NCBI GenBank assembly: GCA_019636675.1
Contig: JAHBXC010000001.1
Location: 1,423,007 to 1,487,006 of the forward strand
Length of the DNA stretch: 64,000 bases
Direction: 5' to 3'
Origin: Phycisphaeraceae bacterium
GTDB lineage: Bacteria > Planctomycetota > Phycisphaerae > Phycisphaerales > UBA1924
Numbering within the stretch: position 1 is the stretch's first letter; every line of letters starts with the position of its first letter. Shown piece by piece: positions 17,779-27,019 of the stretch. The translations under genes and the position numbers were made by a program. The notes below the pieces were generated by a model. It did not search any database. It was not told the origin of the DNA and saw only the letters and a list, made by a program, of their open reading frames with translations.

Positions 17779-18446
17779 TCGGCGCGTGCGCCCAGGAGCA
17801 TGGCGCGGACCGCCTCTTCCTGCGCCGTCATGAACGCCCTGGGCGCGTGGGCGCGCATGTAGACGGGGCCTCGCGGGCCGCCCTCGATGATCGCGCCGAG
17901 GAAGAGGGTGTCGGGCATGGGGACGGGCTGCGTTCCGGGAGTTCCGGACATGTACACGCCCACGTGCTTCGCGATGGTGATCTTGAGATCGCCGCGGCGT
18001 TCTTCGGTGAGTTCGGGGAGCGTGGGCTGGTTGGAGGCGTCGAGGACCTGTCGCGCCCAGCGGGTGAGGTTGTCGGGCGCCGAGCCGGCGCCGCGTTCGC
18101 CGAAGTGGGTGAACACGATCATCGCGTCGGGGTTGTCCGGGTGGCTGAGCTGGGCGGCGCGCATGGGCCCCGGCGCGTCGAGCGACCAGCCCTGGGGCCG
18201 GGGCATCACGAGCCCGGCGACGCCGAAGGACGCGGCGGCGGGGTCGGCCGCGCCCTCGCCCTGGGTCGCGTTGATCGTCACCGGGCCCATCGGGGCGCCG
18301 GGGTCGGTCGGGCTGACGGGGTCGGAGGACGAGGAGGGCCCTGTGGCGGTCCCGCTCTGCTCGGGCTTGCAGGCGCTGAGCGTCAGAACGAGCCCGGCGG
18401 CGAGCAGGGCGAGGACGGCGCGAGATGTGGCGGTGGATTCTTTCAT
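17775..18446 (-). CDS. Lipoprotein of unknown function
   Basis: The 223-residue product carries a lipoprotein signal peptide: hydrophobic AVLALLAAGLVLT followed by the lipobox LSAC with C26. A Ser/Pro/Thr-rich linker leads to a compact domain from about residue 55, with PRPQGWSLDAPGPMRAAQL and ending in TAQEEAVRAMLLG. This pattern resembles exported proteins with a weakly conserved PsbP/Mog1-like fold, but I cannot assign it. ATG 18446 is chosen because it directly precedes the signal peptide; the longer frame is Arg/Pro-rich shadow. The stop overlaps the methyltransferase start. Confidence 0.68.
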   Translation of the reverse strand: MKESTATSRAVLALLAAGLVLTLSACKPEQSGTATGPSSSSDPVSPTDPGAPMGPVTINATQGEGAADPAAASFGVAGLVMPRPQGWSLDAPGPMRAAQLSHPDNPDAMIVFTHFGERGAGSAPDNLTRWARQVLDASNQPTLPELTEERRGDLKITIAKHVGVYMSGTPGTQPVPMPDTLFLGAIIEGGPRGPVYMRAHAPRAFMTAQEEAVRAMLLGARAE

Positions 18447-18469
18447 ACGAGGGATGCTAGAACGCTCGC

Positions 18470-19327
18470 GTGCCCAGCATCGAACGCGTGGCCGATCTCG
18501 ACGATCCCCGGCTGGACGACTTCCGCGCCACGCGCGAGGGGGACGCGCTGCGCCGTCGGGGCGTCTTCGTGGGCGAGGGGATGCTCGTCCTCCGGCGGAT
18601 GCTCGCGCCGGACGCGCGCTTCGCGCTGAAGGCGGTTCTGCTCGACGCGCGCCGAGAGGGCGAGGCGCGCGCGCTGCTGGACGCGAGCCCGGTCGCGGGC
18701 GACCTGCCGGTGTTCGTGACGGCGCGCGACGCACTGGAGCGCGTGATCGGGTTCCCGTTCCACCAGGGGGTGCTGGCGCTGGGCGAACGGCGTGAGGAGC
18801 GCGACGCGCTGTGCGCGCTGGACGAGTTCCTGCGCGACGCGCCGTCCACGGCGCTGATCCTCGACGGGCTGGTCGACCACGACAATATCGGCGCGGCGTT
18901 CCGAAACGCGGCCGCCTTCGGCGCGAGCGCCGTGCTGCTGTCGCCGACCTGCGCCGACCCGCTGTACCGCAAGTCGATCCGGACCTCGCTGGGCCACGCG
19001 CTGCGCGTGCCCACGGCGCGGTTCGCGAGGGGCGATTGGCCGCGTGGGATGGACGCGCTGCGCGATCGCGGCGTGCTGACCGTGGCGCTGACGCCCGGGG
19101 ACGACGCGCGCGACATCGACGAGTTCGCCGCGACCCTGGCGCCGGGACGACGGCTGGCGCTGCTGGTGGGCACCGAGGGGCCCGGGCTCTCGGAGCGCGC
19201 GATGCGCCTTGCCGACGCTCGGGTTCGCATCCCGATGGCGCCGGGCGCCGATTCGATCAATGTTTCCGCGGCCCTGGCGGTGGCGCTGCACGCGCTGCGG
19301 CCACGACCGGGTACACTCGCGCCATGA
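18470..19327 (+). CDS. TrmH/SpoU-family RNA 2'-O-methyltransferase
   Basis: The 285-residue protein shows the three SPOUT motifs that make the trefoil-knot SAM site: LDGLVDHDNIGAAFRNAAAF (motif 1, about 129-148), LLVGTEGPGLSERA (motif 2) and IPMAPGADSINVSAALAVAL (motif 3). An N-terminal L30e-like substrate-binding part precedes them. It should methylate a ribose 2'-OH in tRNA or rRNA; the exact site is not predictable. The start is GTG 18470, 23 bases from the divergent lipoprotein gene. Its stop overlaps rpiA as ATGA. Confidence 0.87.
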   Translation: MPSIERVADLDDPRLDDFRATREGDALRRRGVFVGEGMLVLRRMLAPDARFALKAVLLDARREGEARALLDASPVAGDLPVFVTARDALERVIGFPFHQGVLALGERREERDALCALDEFLRDAPSTALILDGLVDHDNIGAAFRNAAAFGASAVLLSPTCADPLYRKSIRTSLGHALRVPTARFARGDWPRGMDALRDRGVLTVALTPGDDARDIDEFAATLAPGRRLALLVGTEGPGLSERAMRLADARVRIPMAPGADSINVSAALAVALHALRPRPGTLAP

Positions 19328-20010
19328 CGACGACAGACACGCTGGCGGAAATGGCGGTCGCCCCGGTGCGCAGCGGGATGGTGGTCGGGCTGGGCACCGG
19401 TCGGGCCGCGTCGCGCGGCATACGGGCGCTGGCGGCGCGCGCGCAGCGCGAGGGTCTGTCGATCGAGTGCGTCGCGACGAGCGAGGCGAGCGCCGAGCTG
19501 GCGCGCGCGCTGGGGCTGAAGGTCATCGAGTTCGCCGGGGTGGAGCGCGTGGACTATCTGTTCGACGGCGCCGACGAGATCACCGACGACCTGACGATGC
19601 TCAAGGGTCGGGGCGGGGCGATGACGCGCGAGAAGCTCGTCGCCAACGCGAGCGTGCAGCGGGTCTACCTCATCGATGAGAGCAAGCGAGTGAAGCGGAT
19701 CGGGGAGCGGTTCCCCCTGCCGATCGAGGTGATGCCCTTCGCGCTCGCCAGCGTGCGAGCGCGCCTGCGCGCCATCGGCCTCGACGGGCCGGTCCGCGCG
19801 CGCGACGACGGCTCGGAGTACCGCACCGACAACGCGTGCGTCGTGATCGACGCGCCGGTGGGGGGAACGATCCACATGCGCGCGCTGAACGACGCGCTCG
19901 CGCGCATCGACGGCGTGATCGGGCACGGGCTGTTCCTGTCCGAAGCGGACGAGGCGCTCGTCGAGAGCGCCGACGGGTCGCGCGTCGATCGGATGACGCG
20001 CCGGCGCTGA
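19324..20010 (+). CDS. rpiA: Ribose-5-phosphate isomerase A
   Basis: The 228-residue enzyme interconverts ribose 5-phosphate and ribulose 5-phosphate. Diagnostic motifs are VVGLGTGRAA, ECVATSEAS, YLFDGADEITDD (catalytic acidic residues) and LKGRGGAMTREKLVA with the catalytic glutamate and lysine. The ATG overlaps the TrmH-family stop codon (ATGA at 19324-19327), so the two genes are coupled. It partners functionally with ribulose-phosphate epimerase at 43800. Confidence 0.92.
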   Translation: MTTTDTLAEMAVAPVRSGMVVGLGTGRAASRGIRALAARAQREGLSIECVATSEASAELARALGLKVIEFAGVERVDYLFDGADEITDDLTMLKGRGGAMTREKLVANASVQRVYLIDESKRVKRIGERFPLPIEVMPFALASVRARLRAIGLDGPVRARDDGSEYRTDNACVVIDAPVGGTIHMRALNDALARIDGVIGHGLFLSEADEALVESADGSRVDRMTRRR

Positions 20011-20011
20011 C

Positions 20012-21007
20012 TCACCCGCGCGGCGCGCAGGCGCGCCGGAGGCGATCGCGCACGGCGTCCCACACCGGGCCTTCGCCCCGGGGATGCTCGATGAGGATGC
20101 GCTCGGGCCCGAGCTCGTCGGCCTCGTGCAGGGCGGCGTAGAGCCGGTGCGCGTAGGCCCGGTCGGTGGTGGGCATCGCGATGAGCGTCACGCCCTCGCG
20201 CACCGGCGCGTCCAGCGGCGCGTGCGAGAGAACGACGACGCTGCCCGTGCCGCGGCCGAGCTCGGCGGCGATCTCGTCGGGGCTGCGCAGGAACGCGGGC
20301 GCGTCGGGCGCGTAGTGCGAGGCGAGCCGCCCGGGCGACGCGAGGGCCGAGCCCTCGGCGGCGTCGGCGGCGTGCGTGTCGATGTCGAGCGATTCACCGA
20401 GCGCGTCGGCCAGCTCGTCGGCGCCGATCGCGCCCGATCGCAGGATCCGCGCCGGGTCGTGGGCGAGCGAGACCACAGTGGACTCGATGCCGACGCGGCA
20501 GGGCCCGCCGTCGAGGACCATCACGGAACGCTCGTCGAACGACTCGCGGACGTGCTCGGCGCAGGTGGGGCTGAGCGAGCCGGAGGGGTTGGCGCTGGGG
20601 CCCACGAGCGGGCCCCCGAAGGCGCGCAGCAGCGCGAGCGCGACCGGGTGGTCGGGGCAGCGGACGGCGACGGTGTCTCCCCCCCCGGTCACCTCGCGCG
20701 GGACCGAGTCGGCTGCGCGCAGCACGATCGTCAGCGGACCCGGCCAGAACCGGTCGGCGAGCGCCTGGGCCCGCGAGGGCCAGTGCGCGACGACGGCGCG
20801 CGCGCCCGAAGCGTCGGCGACGTGCACGATGAGGGGGTTGCTTGGCGGGCGGTTCTTGAGCCGGAAGACCTCGCGGACCGCCGCCGGGCTGCGCGCGTCG
20901 GCGCCAAGCCCGTAGACGGTTTCGGTGGGGAAGGCGACGGCGCGCCCCTCGCGCAGTCGCTCCACGGCGGCGGCGATCTCGCCGGCGATGTCGCGCGGCG
21001 CGGTCAT
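20012..21007 (-). CDS. L-threonylcarbamoyladenylate synthase (Sua5 type)
   Basis: The 331-residue enzyme makes threonylcarbamoyl-AMP from threonine, bicarbonate and ATP for the t6A37 modification of tRNA. The YrdC domain (residues 1-200) has the FPTETVYGLGADA, RLKNRPPSNPLIVHV, GPSANPSG and STVVSL motifs. A linker and a Sua5 C-terminal domain (about 235-331) make it the long Sua5 form rather than the short TsaC form. The start overlaps the stop of the TolC-like gene (ATGA at 21004-21007); the frame extends upstream into that gene and was not used. Confidence 0.9.
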   Translation of the reverse strand: MTAPRDIAGEIAAAVERLREGRAVAFPTETVYGLGADARSPAAVREVFRLKNRPPSNPLIVHVADASGARAVVAHWPSRAQALADRFWPGPLTIVLRAADSVPREVTGGGDTVAVRCPDHPVALALLRAFGGPLVGPSANPSGSLSPTCAEHVRESFDERSVMVLDGGPCRVGIESTVVSLAHDPARILRSGAIGADELADALGESLDIDTHAADAAEGSALASPGRLASHYAPDAPAFLRSPDEIAAELGRGTGSVVVLSHAPLDAPVREGVTLIAMPTTDRAYAHRLYAALHEADELGPERILIEHPRGEGPVWDAVRDRLRRACAPRG

Positions 21008-22839
21008 CGGCCCGCGGGGCGCGACTGCGAACCGTCGGGTCGGGTGCGCGGCTCCCACTCCGTGCCTCGCTCGAGCAGTTCATCCGCGGTGGGCGCGACG
21101 AAGCTGATGCCGCGCTTGTCGAGGAGGATGCCCATCGCGTCGTAGAGCTCGGCGAGTGCGATCTTGTAATCGATGATGGCGCCGGACTCCTCGAGCTCGG
21201 CCTGCGCGAGCGCTTCCTGGCGGTTGAGCTTGAGGTTGAGGAAGTCGGGCGTCAGGCCGCGCAGCGTCTGCTCTTCGACGAGCAGCGTGCGGAGGTTCTC
21301 GGCGGCGGCGATGCGCGAAATCCGCGTCTGCTCGATGAGGGCGTAGCTCGTGACGACGGTGCGCAGCGAGCTCTTGACGAGGAGGACCGAGTTGCGGACC
21401 TGGGTGGCGTAGTCGAGCACCGACTGGAGGCGCTCGAGCCGTCGCACGCGGACGACGGCCTCGGGACCGCGGTTGCCGATGGTCTGCTCGAACTGCAGCC
21501 CGGCGATGTAATCGACGTAGTCGCTGTCGGCGATATCGCCGAAGGCGTCGCCGAAGCTGTCGTCCAGGCCGGCGAGGGCCGCGCGCAGGTTCAGGTCGAG
21601 AAGCGGCAGGCGCGCGTTGTCGGCGAATCGCTGGCGGATCGCGGCGTCGTCGATATTGAGCAGCGCGAGCTGGAGCTCGGGGCGGTTCTGCAGGGCCGAG
21701 GTGATGGAGTCGAGCAGGTTGAAGTCGATGGGCGACGCGTCGACGTTCGCCGGGGGCAGGAGGAGCTCTTCGCCTGCGAGCGGAAACTGTTCTGAGTCGA
21801 GCAGGGCCTTGAGCTCGTCGGATCGCTGGCGCAGGATGCGCTGGAAGCGGATGAGGTTCGCGCGTCGGGCTTCGACGCGGGCGCGCGCGTCGGAGAACTC
21901 GGCGGGTCGCACGTCGAACTCGAGGCGTCCCGCGAGCACGTCGCGCGTCTCGACGCCGCGCTCGAGCAGGCGCTGCTGAATGAGCAGGGCGTGGTGCGCG
22001 CGGCTGAGGTTCTGGAACCCGCGCTCGACCTCGCGGACGAGGGTGAGCAGCTCGGACTTGGTGACGAGCGCGGCGCGCCGGGTCTGGTTCTCGGCGAGGC
22101 GGACCTCGGCCTCGGCGGAGTCGGACCCGAACCCGCGCAGCAGGGGCTGGTTGAGGCCGAACTCGAGGACCGCGGCGCGCGAGGGGTCGGGCGACAGACT
22201 CGTGCCCGGCGTCCTGTCGTTGATGTAGGTGAGGTTCGCGGCGACGTCGAAGGTCCCGCCCTGGCGGAGGGGCTTGCGAACGCCGGTGTTCCAGCGGACG
22301 GACTCGTTGACGAGCGCTCCCGATCCGACCGGCGTGTTCCCGATCACGCGCAACGACTGGGGCTGGTCGACGCTGCGCCACTCGACGCCGGTGAAGAACA
22401 CCCAGTCGAACGCCGCGTCGGCGGCGTCGAGGGCCTCGAGGCTGATCGCCGGCAGGAACGCGGCGCTGCGCAGGTTCAGGTTGTTCTGGACGGCCAGGCG
22501 GATCGCGTCATCGAGGGTGATGGTGACGACCGGGGTGTCGTCGCCGAAGAGCCCGGGGCCGGTGTCGGGCTTGACGCCGCGATAGGAGGTCGCCCCGGCC
22601 ATCGTGGCGAGCTCGTCGAGGCGCTCCTGGGAGAACCCGAGGTCGATCGAGGACTGGGGAGCCGTGGTGCGTGTCTCCGGCGGCTGTTCCCCGAAGGGCG
22701 CACGCTGGCGGTCCTCCGTGACGCCCGCGATGCGTCGGAGGGCGTCGGCCCGCTCCTGCTCGAACGGACTCTTCGCGCATCCTGCGGCCAGCACGAGGGC
22801 GAGCGCAGAGAGGGTCGCGAGCTGTGGTGACTTCGGCAT
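21004..22839 (-). CDS. TolC-family outer-membrane efflux lipoprotein
   Basis: The 611-residue protein has a lipoprotein signal (ALALVLAAGC, C21), so it should be lipid-anchored like OprM-type channels. After about 100 residues it shows the TolC pattern: helical repeats with TITLDDAIRLAVQNNLNL, LEFGLNQPLLRGFG, and an alpha-helical C-terminal half rich in Glu/Leu/Arg with RQEALAQAELEESG. It probably forms the outer-membrane duct of an export system. No periplasmic adaptor or inner-membrane pump gene is adjacent; the Sua5 gene follows with a four-base overlap. Confidence 0.82.
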   Translation of the reverse strand: MPKSPQLATLSALALVLAAGCAKSPFEQERADALRRIAGVTEDRQRAPFGEQPPETRTTAPQSSIDLGFSQERLDELATMAGATSYRGVKPDTGPGLFGDDTPVVTITLDDAIRLAVQNNLNLRSAAFLPAISLEALDAADAAFDWVFFTGVEWRSVDQPQSLRVIGNTPVGSGALVNESVRWNTGVRKPLRQGGTFDVAANLTYINDRTPGTSLSPDPSRAAVLEFGLNQPLLRGFGSDSAEAEVRLAENQTRRAALVTKSELLTLVREVERGFQNLSRAHHALLIQQRLLERGVETRDVLAGRLEFDVRPAEFSDARARVEARRANLIRFQRILRQRSDELKALLDSEQFPLAGEELLLPPANVDASPIDFNLLDSITSALQNRPELQLALLNIDDAAIRQRFADNARLPLLDLNLRAALAGLDDSFGDAFGDIADSDYVDYIAGLQFEQTIGNRGPEAVVRVRRLERLQSVLDYATQVRNSVLLVKSSLRTVVTSYALIEQTRISRIAAAENLRTLLVEEQTLRGLTPDFLNLKLNRQEALAQAELEESGAIIDYKIALAELYDAMGILLDKRGISFVAPTADELLERGTEWEPRTRPDGSQSRPAGR

Positions 22840-23000
22840 GCTGACTCCCGAGCGTGGCGACGCGGGTTCTGAAAGTAGCCGCCGTGAGGGGGTTGGTCAA
22901 AGGTCCCGGGAACGCGCGCCCTCGGATCGCGTATCTTTATGAGACGCGCCGGCCCGGCCGCGCGCCCACAGCACCCTTCGGACTGGCCCAGGAGACTGGC

Positions 23001-24500
23001 ATGGACCGCTCGACGAAACTGCTCGGCATCGTGGCTTCTTCGCTCCTCACGACGCCCGGGGTCGCGATCGCGACCGCGCCCCTCGCCGCGTTCGCCCTGC
23101 TCGGGGCCAGCGCCTCGGCACAGCTGTCGGAAGTCGAACCCTACTACGTCGTCGTCACCGAGGACAACGTGAACCTTCGCTGCGGCGCCGGGCAGGTCTG
23201 GTACGCCGTGGGCAAGGTCAACCGGGGCCAGGTTCTTCGCGTCGACGGGCACGAATTCGGCTGGCTGCGCGTGGGATACCCCCAGGGCATCGCCGCGATC
23301 GTGCGCTCGCGCGACGCGGAATTCGACGAGAAGTCCGGGGTCGTCGTCCTTGTGCGCGAGAGCCGGCTGCAGGCGAACAACCCGGCTGGCGGCGTGGGCG
23401 AGAGCTGGCGTCCCCTGCTGGACTACCCCATGCCTGCCGACAGCGTGCTCCAGCACATCGAAACGATCCGCAGCTCCTCGGGCGAGGTGACCGGCTATCG
23501 CGTCGTCGCCCCGGGCGGCGCGAAGGGCTTCATCAGCGACAGTCTCGTCCGCCCTGCAACGGAGTCCGAGGTCCAGACACTCCTCGCGCAGAGCTCTGCG
23601 CCCGTCGCGCCGACCACCACCCCCGCGCGCCCGACGCAGTCGCCGACGCCGGCCCCTGCGCCTGTCGAGACGCCAGCCCCGATCGAGACACAGCCCGAGT
23701 TCGAGCCCGACGACGATCCGATCTACGCCGACGAGCCCGAGCCGATGCCCGAGCCCGCGCCGACGCCGACGCGCCAGGACCCGGCGCCGGTCGTGCGCGA
23801 AGCCGCGCCGACGCAGTCCGGGGACGACGCGACGCGTCGCTTCCCGCCGCCCGCCGCCGACGAGCCGGCGCGTGCGCCGACCCCCACCCCTTCCCAGCCG
23901 ATCCGGGCCGGGGGTTCGGGCGAGCCGGCGCGCACCGCGCCGATGGCCCCCCCGAGGTTCGAAGACCTGCAGCGCACGCTCGAAGAGGTCATGCGCCAGC
24001 CGACCGAGGGCGCGGAGTACGAGCCCCTGATCAACGAGTTCAAGCGTTTCGCGGACTCTCTGCCCGACACGCCCGAGAGTGAGAACGCCCGGCGCGCCGC
24101 GATGTCGCGCATCGAGCTGCTGCGCCTTCGCGCCGATCTGCAGCGCACGCTGCAGTCGCTGGCCGAGACCGAGGCGATCGCCGACAGCGGCACGGCGCAG
24201 GTCGAGCAGTCGGTGCGGACCGTCAACGAGGCGCCGGCCTACGCGTTCGTGGGGCGCCTCACGACGAGCACGGTCTACACCGGACAGCGCTTGCCGCGCC
24301 TCTTCCGCCTGCAGGCGGTCGACTCGGGGCGCACGCTCGCGTACATCACGCCCGACCCGGCGCTCGACCTCGAGGCGAAGCTGGGCAGCGTGGTGGGCGT
24401 GGTGGTCAGGCAGTCGCGTCAGGACGCGACGCTCGGCCTGCCGCTGATCGACGCTCGCCGGATCGACCAGATGACGGCGGACCAGATCCGCTCGCGCTGA
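23001..24500 (+). CDS. Exported SH3-domain protein
   Basis: The 499-residue protein has a signal peptide (LLGIVASSLLTTPGVAIATA...ASASAQ, residues 6-37). A bacterial SH3 domain at about 42-100 follows (EDNVNLRCGAGQVWYAVGKV, then the FGWLRVGYP motif). A possible second SH3-like part lies at 100-185. A Pro/Thr/Glu-rich region (195-320) leads to a helical domain and a C-terminal beta segment. AGGAG lies eight bases before ATG 23001; the frame extends further upstream without a signal peptide. SH3 domains of this class often bind cell wall or peptide ligands. The function is unknown. Confidence 0.72.
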   Translation: MDRSTKLLGIVASSLLTTPGVAIATAPLAAFALLGASASAQLSEVEPYYVVVTEDNVNLRCGAGQVWYAVGKVNRGQVLRVDGHEFGWLRVGYPQGIAAIVRSRDAEFDEKSGVVVLVRESRLQANNPAGGVGESWRPLLDYPMPADSVLQHIETIRSSSGEVTGYRVVAPGGAKGFISDSLVRPATESEVQTLLAQSSAPVAPTTTPARPTQSPTPAPAPVETPAPIETQPEFEPDDDPIYADEPEPMPEPAPTPTRQDPAPVVREAAPTQSGDDATRRFPPPAADEPARAPTPTPSQPIRAGGSGEPARTAPMAPPRFEDLQRTLEEVMRQPTEGAEYEPLINEFKRFADSLPDTPESENARRAAMSRIELLRLRADLQRTLQSLAETEAIADSGTAQVEQSVRTVNEAPAYAFVGRLTTSTVYTGQRLPRLFRLQAVDSGRTLAYITPDPALDLEAKLGSVVGVVVRQSRQDATLGLPLIDARRIDQMTADQIRSR

Positions 24501-24528
24501 GCGGCCCGACGATCCGAACGAATGACAA

Positions 24529-24565
24529 CGAGCCCGGCTCATCGAGAGCCGGGCTCGTGTGTTTC
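24529..24565 (+). terminator. Rho-independent terminator after the SH3 gene
   Basis: A perfect 12-bp stem (24529-24540 with 24546-24557) encloses a five-base loop and is followed by TGTGTTTC. It sits 29 bases after the stop at 24500 and 25 bases before the convergent gene's stop, so it may serve both strands. Confidence 0.75.
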
Positions 24566-24589
24566 ATGGATGCTGCTTGAGGGGGGCGA

Positions 24590-25474
24590 TCAGCCCTGCG
24601 ACGCGTTGTTCTCTGCGAGGCGCGAGAGCAGGGTGTTGAGATCGGTGAAGTTGATCACGCCGTCGCCGTCGAAGTCGATCGACGGGTTGAAGCGTGTGTC
24701 GTTGCTGGTGGCGCCGAAGAGTTCGGTGAGCTGGGAGATGAGCGACTGCTGAGCGGTCTGGCCGCCGAGGCGGGAGAGCAGCTCGTTCAGATCGCCGAAG
24801 GAAATCCGGCCGTCGCCGTCGAAGTCGAAGTCGGTGTCGAACGCGTCGTCGCCGTCGACGGCTCCGAAGGCGCCGAGGGCGAGTTCGATGTCATCGGCGG
24901 TGTAGACCCGCGGCTCGTCGTTGGAGGGCGCGGGCGTGCTCGGCACGGGCGCGCCGATCGCGTCTGAGTTAGTCGGGGCGATGTCGTCGGACGCGTCGGC
25001 GCCCAGGCCCTGCGCCGTGGGTGCGCCGGCGGGCGACTCGATCGGGCTGGGCCCGCCGGTCTGGGGAGGCGCCCCGGCGCCAGAGATCGCGGCGTTGAGG
25101 TCGGCGAAGTTGATCACGCCGTCGCCGTTGACGTCGAGCGCCGCGTTGTACCCGTCCTCGCCGGCGCGAGCGCCGATGGACTTGAGCACGGACGCGACGA
25201 GGTCGTCGGGCGTCGACGGCGCGGCAGGAGTCGGCGTCGCCGGAGTCTGGTCAGCGACCACTTCCTGCGCGGCGGAGCGCGTGACTTGCGCCGAGGGCGC
25301 AGCGGGCTTCACCTCGGTCAGCTCGACCGTGTCGGTGGGCCTGGGCTGTGCGCCGGCCTTCTCCTTGAACGACAGCTCCTCGATCGCCGCCAGCTTCCGC
25401 TTCGTCGCGGCGGGATCGGGCCTGGCCGCAGCGCCGAGGGCTGCGATGGTCGTGTCGTTGGATGCGATCTGCAT
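24590..25474 (-). CDS. Protein with three calcium-binding dockerin-like motifs, no signal peptide
   Basis: The 294-residue product contains three Asp-rich loops in the form DxNGDGxINFxDLN: DVNGDGVINFADLN (middle), DFDGDGRISFGDLN and DFDGDGVINFTDLN (C-terminal). Each is followed by a short helix such as NTLLSRLA. This EF-hand/dockerin type I style is common in planctomycete exported proteins. Unlike those, no signal peptide is visible from ATG 25474, which has AAAGGG nine bases upstream; the N terminus (MQIASNDTTIAALG) is soluble. The linkers are Pro/Ala/Thr-rich. It probably binds Ca2+; the role is unknown. Confidence 0.66.
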   Translation of the reverse strand: MQIASNDTTIAALGAAARPDPAATKRKLAAIEELSFKEKAGAQPRPTDTVELTEVKPAAPSAQVTRSAAQEVVADQTPATPTPAAPSTPDDLVASVLKSIGARAGEDGYNAALDVNGDGVINFADLNAAISGAGAPPQTGGPSPIESPAGAPTAQGLGADASDDIAPTNSDAIGAPVPSTPAPSNDEPRVYTADDIELALGAFGAVDGDDAFDTDFDFDGDGRISFGDLNELLSRLGGQTAQQSLISQLTELFGATSNDTRFNPSIDFDGDGVINFTDLNTLLSRLAENNASQG

Positions 25475-25621
25475 GGATTCGACCCTTTCAGCGAGCGGGA
25501 GCGGATGTCGCCCCGGTGATGTGCCGGTGTTCATTCGCACGCGGCGTGCCAGAGCGTTCGCGGACCAAGCCGTTATCGGCCCGGTCGGGGGGTCGCTTGA
25601 CCGGGATGGGCGCGAGAACGG

Positions 25622-25645
25622 AAAAACCCGGCCGAAGGGCCGGGC
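25622..25645 (-). terminator. Rho-independent terminator after the sugar dehydrogenase gene
   Basis: On the minus strand a GCCCGGCC / GGCCGGG stem (25627-25633 with 25638-25644) with a four-base loop is followed by TTTTT (25626-25622). It lies about 43 bases after the stop at 25688 and has the classic intrinsic-terminator layout. Confidence 0.82.
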
Positions 25646-25687
25646 TTTCGAGGGATGATCGGGTTATCGGACCGCGGTGTCGGCTGT

Positions 25688-27019
25688 TCAGCCGGCGCAG
25701 CTGCGCCCGAACGACGACAGCACGGCGTTCAGGTCAGAGAAGGTGTAGGTCGTGCCGAAACCGGTGAGGACCAGGTTGAGGTCGGCGAAGTCGACCGCGC
25801 CGTCGGCGTTGAAGTCGCCGCTGAAGGGCGCGTCGTTGCTGACGATCTTCTTGATCATGCCGGTGTTGTATTCGAGGATGTAGAGCTCGCCGTCGAAGTC
25901 ACGGGCGAAGGACGAAACATTCGGGCGGGTTCCGGGGAAGAGCGAGGACGAGTGCTCGATGTTGTTGACGGCGGTCCCGTTCTCAAGCTTGAAGGACCAG
26001 ACGCGCCCGGAGATGTAGTCGGCGTAGAAGTAGCGCCCGGCGTAGGAGCACATCTTCGTGCCGCGATAGACATAGCCGCCGGTGGTCGAGCCGCCCAGGC
26101 CGCGCCCGTAGACGAGGATCGGGTCGGTGAGGGGGAGATAGGCGGCGGGGAGGCTGGTGTTGAAGTTCGCCAGGCCCTCCTTCAGACGCCAGCCCCAGTT
26201 GATGCCGCCCTGGTTGGCGGGCTGGAAGTTGTACTCTTCCCACGCGTTCTGGCCGACATCGCCCATCAGCATGCCGTTGGTGGCGTTGACGCCGAAGTCA
26301 TCGAAGGTGAACTTCCAGGGGTTGCGCACGCCGAAGGCCCAGATCTCGGGGAGCGCGCCCGCGACGGGCGGGTTGTTGCCGGGCAGGAACGGGTTGTCCG
26401 CCGGGATGCGATAGAGCTCGGTGCTGCCGACCGGGACGCGCACATCGATGCGGAGCATCTTGCCCAGCAGGGTGCCGGGGGTCTGCGAACGGTTGCCGGG
26501 GTCGCCGGCCGAGCCGCCGTCGCCCATGCCGATGTGGAGATAGCCATCGGGCCCGAAGGTGATGCAGCCGCCGTTGTGGTTGGTGAAGGGCTGGGCGATC
26601 ACGAGGATCTCGGTGCGGCTCGCGGCGTCGGCGACGAGCGGGTTGGCCGAGACCTGGTAGCGCGCGATGACGGTCGCGGCGCTGGCGTTGGTGTGGTTCA
26701 CCCAGAAGCGACCGGTGGTCTCGAAGTCAGGATCGAAGGCGAGACTGAACAGCCCGCGCTCGCCGCTGCTGCTGCCGACCGCGACGGTCAGGAAGGTGCC
26801 GGTGACCACGCCGTTCTGCACGACGCGGATCGTCCCGCCCTGCTCGACCACCAGGAACGCCCCGTCGACCGTGGGGTGCTGGTACATGCTCACCGGGCGG
26901 CTGAGGCCCGACGCGAAGTTCTGCAGCGACAGGGTCGCGAGCGACCCGGCCTGCGCGGACATCATCGCGCTCGCGGCAAGAACCGCGGAAGCGACGATTG
27001 CACTCGTCTTGAAACGCAT
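25688..27019 (-). CDS. Secreted PQQ-type sugar dehydrogenase with C-terminal dockerin-like repeat
   Basis: The 443-residue product has a signal peptide (residues 1-25, AIVASAVLAASAMMSAQA) and a six-bladed beta-propeller of the glucose/sorbosone dehydrogenase family. Recognisable segments are FASGLSRPVSMYQHP, GERGLFSLAFDPDF, HNGGCITFGPDGYLHIGMGD and FGVRNPWKFTFD, the last typical of soluble aldose dehydrogenases that use PQQ. The tail GDFNADGAVDFADLNLVL and TFSDLNAVLSSFG is a dockerin-like pair, probably a calcium-stabilised sorting or docking module. ATG 27019 follows AGGAG by six bases. A strong terminator follows the gene. The true substrate and cofactor are inferred from family. Confidence 0.82.
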   Translation of the reverse strand: MRFKTSAIVASAVLAASAMMSAQAGSLATLSLQNFASGLSRPVSMYQHPTVDGAFLVVEQGGTIRVVQNGVVTGTFLTVAVGSSSGERGLFSLAFDPDFETTGRFWVNHTNASAATVIARYQVSANPLVADAASRTEILVIAQPFTNHNGGCITFGPDGYLHIGMGDGGSAGDPGNRSQTPGTLLGKMLRIDVRVPVGSTELYRIPADNPFLPGNNPPVAGALPEIWAFGVRNPWKFTFDDFGVNATNGMLMGDVGQNAWEEYNFQPANQGGINWGWRLKEGLANFNTSLPAAYLPLTDPILVYGRGLGGSTTGGYVYRGTKMCSYAGRYFYADYISGRVWSFKLENGTAVNNIEHSSSLFPGTRPNVSSFARDFDGELYILEYNTGMIKKIVSNDAPFSGDFNADGAVDFADLNLVLTGFGTTYTFSDLNAVLSSFGRSCAG

